Shown: piece by piece, positions 15,888-18,170 of the stretch
Layout of the letters: the number at the start of each line of letters is the position of its first letter
How positions within the stretch are numbered: position 1 is the first letter of the stretch
Assembly: GCA_916720335.1 (NCBI GenBank)
Contig: CAKAQU010000023.1
Location: 1-18,170 of the forward strand
Source: an uncultured Moraxella sp.
GTDB lineage: Bacteria > Pseudomonadota > Gammaproteobacteria > Pseudomonadales > Moraxellaceae
Reading direction: 5' to 3'
Length of the DNA: 18,170 bases
Translations under genes and position numbers: made by a program
The notes under the pieces: generated by a model
Seen by the model: only the letters and a program-made list of their open reading frames with translations
Told to the model about the DNA's origin: nothing
Databases searched by the model: none

Positions 15888-17738
15888 TCAGAAAGTACGA
15901 ACCTTAGGCACGCAATAATCCACAGTTAGCGGAGTCTTACGTACAGGTTTGTAAATCACGCGGTTTCCTTCAGAATACCAAAGGGTGTGTTTCATCCAGT
16001 CATGGTCATTACGCCCAAGTGGTGCGTAATCATCGTCGGCATCACGTTCATAATCTAGAACGTTATGCGCTCCACGACATTCATGGCGTAGTGATGCTGA
16101 AATCATGGTTGCTTTGGCAACTTCATATAAGTTAGCAACTTCTAAGGCTTCAATACGAGCGGTATTAAAGACTTGTGATTTATCAGCCAAATGGATGTTA
16201 TTAACTTTTTCTTCCAGCGCTAAAATCTTCTTCACGCCTTCATCCATCAGTTTTTGAGTGCGGAAAACACCAGCGTGAGCCTGCATGGTTGCACGAATTT
16301 CATCAGCGACTTCTTGAGCGTTATAGCCTGAAGTAGAATTTTGCAATTTATCCAAACGTGCTTTGGTAAAGTCAAGTACATTTGGATTGGTTGGCTTATA
16401 GCTTAAATCAGAATTAGCAAACTCATCCAAAATATGCTGACCTGCAGCACGACCAAAGACCACAAGGTCAAGCAATGAGTTTGTACCTAGGCGGTTTGCC
16501 CCGTGTACAGACACGCACGCACATTCACCAATAGCGTATAATCCTTTGATCACTTTACCTTTTGCGTACAAACCTTCCTCATCAACACCCGCTTCTAGGT
16601 CAGGCACTGTAACTTGACCATGAATATTGGTTGGAATTCCGCCCATCATATAGTGGATGGTTGGTACAACAGGTACTGGTTCTTTGGTAATATCAACGTT
16701 AGCAAAATTATGGCTAATTTCAAATACTGATGGCAAGCGCTTCATGATTTCAGCATGACCTAAGTGAGTCATATCCATCACGATATAATCACCATGTGGT
16801 CCACAGCCACGACCTTCTTTAATTTCTTGGTCCATAGAACGAGATACGAAATCACGTGGCGCCAAGTCTTTTAGAGTTGGAGCATAACGCTCCATAAAGG
16901 CTTCGCCATTTTTATTGCGAAGAATTGCCCCTTCACCACGACAACCTTCGGTTAATAGCACGCCAGCACCTGCCACGCCTGTTGGGTGGAATTGCCAAAA
17001 TTCCATATCTTGCAATGGGATACCTGCGCGCACCGCCATACCCAAACCATCACCTGTATTGATATAGGCATTGGTTGATGCACGGAAAATACGACCTGCC
17101 CCACCTGTTGCCAATACAGTGGTATGGGCTTGGAAAAGTGCAATATCACCAGTTTCTTGTTCTAAAGCAATCACACCATTAATATCGCCATTATGGTCTT
17201 TGATTAAATCCAAAGCAATCCATTCTACATAAAACTGAGTGCCTTTTTCCAAATTCTTTTGGTATAAAGTGTGTAATAGCGCATGCCCTGTACGGTCTGC
17301 AGCAGCGCACGCACGTGGCACTGGTTTTGCGCCATAATTGGCACTATGACCACCAAATGGGCGTTGATAAATTGTACCGTCAGCATTACGGTCAAAAGGC
17401 ATGCCCATATGCTCAAGTTCGTATACAACTTTGGGTGCTTCACGACACATGTATTCAATGGCGTCTTGGTCACCAAGCCAGTCAGAACCTTTTACAGTGT
17501 CATAAAAGTGAAAATGCCAGTTGTCTTCACTCATATTTCCCAAAGACGCACCAATACCACCTTGGGCAGCTACAGTATGGCTACGAGTTGGGAAAACTTT
17601 AGTTAAAACGGCAACTTTCATACCCCCTTCAACTAATTGAAGTGAGGCACGCATGCCAGAACCACCACCGCCAACAATAACAGCGTCAAAATTTAAAGTT
17701 GGGACGTTGTGAATTTTATTATCTTGTGCTGATGCCAT
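15888..17738 (-). CDS. sdhA: Succinate dehydrogenase flavoprotein subunit
   Basis: This 616-residue catalytic subunit of complex II oxidises succinate to fumarate at the inner face of the cytoplasmic membrane. The N-terminal Rossmann motif VIVGGGGSGMRASL binds FAD. The covalent FAD histidine is in RSHTVAAQGG. Active-site regions include the HPTGVAGAGVLLTEGCRGEGA and RGCGPHGDYIVMD segments, and GANRLGTNSLLDLVVFGRAAG is the conserved FAD-contact segment. The C-terminus (DYERDADDDYAPLGRNDHDWMKHTLW) is typical of proteobacterial SdhA. The AGGAA ribosome site is well placed. It starts 49 bases after sdhD. The sequence looks fully intact; fumarate reductase FrdA is less likely given the sdhD-A-B order. 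Confidence 0.97.
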   Translation of the reverse strand: MASAQDNKIHNVPTLNFDAVIVGGGGSGMRASLQLVEGGMKVAVLTKVFPTRSHTVAAQGGIGASLGNMSEDNWHFHFYDTVKGSDWLGDQDAIEYMCREAPKVVYELEHMGMPFDRNADGTIYQRPFGGHSANYGAKPVPRACAAADRTGHALLHTLYQKNLEKGTQFYVEWIALDLIKDHNGDINGVIALEQETGDIALFQAHTTVLATGGAGRIFRASTNAYINTGDGLGMAVRAGIPLQDMEFWQFHPTGVAGAGVLLTEGCRGEGAILRNKNGEAFMERYAPTLKDLAPRDFVSRSMDQEIKEGRGCGPHGDYIVMDMTHLGHAEIMKRLPSVFEISHNFANVDITKEPVPVVPTIHYMMGGIPTNIHGQVTVPDLEAGVDEEGLYAKGKVIKGLYAIGECACVSVHGANRLGTNSLLDLVVFGRAAGQHILDEFANSDLSYKPTNPNVLDFTKARLDKLQNSTSGYNAQEVADEIRATMQAHAGVFRTQKLMDEGVKKILALEEKVNNIHLADKSQVFNTARIEALEVANLYEVAKATMISASLRHECRGAHNVLDYERDADDDYAPLGRNDHDWMKHTLWYSEGNRVIYKPVRKTPLTVDYCVPKVRTF

Positions 17739-17787
17739 GTTAATTCCTAATTATATAGCTATGGAGAAACGTTAAATTTTTGGAAAC

Positions 17788-18147
17788 TTAACCCCAAAAA
17801 ATCATCATGCCCCAGAACAAATAAACAAAAATTGCTGTTACCGTTGCAATTTGTAAAAAGATGCGCAAACCTGTTGCTTTGACATAGTCAGTAAATACTG
17901 TCCACATACCCACCCACGCATGAAACACCAAAGCAGCCAATGCTACTAAAGTAAAGACTTTCATGCCTGTAGCACTCATAAAGGCATGCCAGATTTGATA
18001 AGTGACGTCGTTGGTTAGGAAAAATCCTATCATTACCAGACTATAAACCGCCAAAACAACAGCGCTTAAACGCTGCAAAAACCAATCGCGCGAACCTGAA
18101 CCTGTCAAGCCTGATGCACTTTTTACACTAAAACTATTTTTTGACAT
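17788..18147 (-). CDS. sdhD: Succinate dehydrogenase membrane anchor subunit (cytochrome b556)
   Basis: This 119-residue inner-membrane anchor has three hydrophobic spans: about LSAVVLAVYSLVMIGFFL, MKVFTLVALAALVFHAWVGM and IFLQIATVTAIFVYLFWG. With SdhC it holds heme b and the ubiquinone site. The segment VFHAWVGMWTVFTDYVK aligns by eye with E. coli SdhD, giving the heme-ligand His and the quinone-site Tyr. I choose ATG 18147 because it overlaps the likely sdhC stop as TAATG. The earlier in-frame ATG at 18162 would add five residues (MGDVL) and overlap sdhC more. Confidence 0.93.
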   Translation of the reverse strand: MSKNSFSVKSASGLTGSGSRDWFLQRLSAVVLAVYSLVMIGFFLTNDVTYQIWHAFMSATGMKVFTLVALAALVFHAWVGMWTVFTDYVKATGLRIFLQIATVTAIFVYLFWGMMIFWG

Positions 18148-18170
18148 TAGAACATCACCCATACAAATGA
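18147..18170 (-). CDS. sdhC: Probable last codons of sdhC (gene continues right of the window)
   Basis: In the frame entering from the right edge the minus strand reads S-F-V-W-V-M-F then TAA at 18147-18149, overlapping the sdhD ATG by one base. A hydrophobic tail joined to sdhD by TAATG is what the end of sdhC should look like. The call rests on position and this overlap only, as seven residues cannot identify a family. Confidence 0.5.
   Translation of the reverse strand, partial: SFVWVMF

Noticed and set aside
1..18170. The whole window being a Neisseria chromosome, given ctrABCD and DUS
   Set aside because: No DUS was found in the 9 kb of TCA genes or in ctrA-D, and gltA is missing between sdhB and sucA, both unlike Neisseria.

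Overview
The window joins a conserved TCA-cycle gene cluster (right half, about 9.1-18.17 kb) to a capsule locus (left half, about 1-9 kb). The right half reads leftwards as sdhC (last few codons) - sdhD - sdhA - sdhB - sucA - sucB - lpd. It is AT-rich, and sdhB is followed directly by sucA with no gltA between them. That order fits Moraxellaceae (as in Acinetobacter/Moraxella) rather than Neisseria, where gltA lies between the sdh and suc genes. No Neisseria-type DNA uptake sequence (DUS) was seen in these 9 kb, although Neisseria genomes carry about one per kilobase. The host is therefore most likely a Moraxella or close relative; this is inference from gene order and composition.

Downstream of lpd, beyond a terminator, an extended -10 promoter starts a leftward operon: ctrA-ctrB-ctrC-ctrD, a complete ABC-dependent group 2 capsule exporter (outer-membrane lipoprotein, periplasmic adaptor, permease, ATPase). 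Thirty bases after ctrD, on the same strand, comes a very large gene (1243 aa). It encodes an N-terminal GT2 glycosyltransferase, a TagF-like (CDP-glycerol glycerophosphotransferase family) domain and a C-terminal TPR-like region. This is the architecture of capsule polymerases that build teichoic-acid-like sugar/polyol-phosphate capsules, so a phosphodiester-linked capsule is predicted.

Facing this operon on the + strand are the tail of an unrecognised gene entering from the left edge and a left-handed beta-helix acyltransferase gene, probably for capsule O-acetylation. The acyltransferase reading frame is interrupted by one in-frame TAA at 606-608. The convergent genes are separated by a hairpin made of two inverted 12-base Neisseria DUS. 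Three more DUS lie inside the TPR-coding 3' end of the polymerase gene. All five DUS lie in 1419-2492, pointing to recent DNA exchange between commensal Neisseria and this Moraxella-like host. The capsule biosynthesis end is thus probably a mosaic next to a host-like core.

The TCA genes form two transcription units. sdhCDAB ends at a strong terminator (15043-15071). sucA-sucB-lpd follows a 299-base gap and has hairpins after sucA, sucB and lpd that may grade expression. Together they make succinate dehydrogenase (complex II) and the 2-oxoglutarate dehydrogenase complex.
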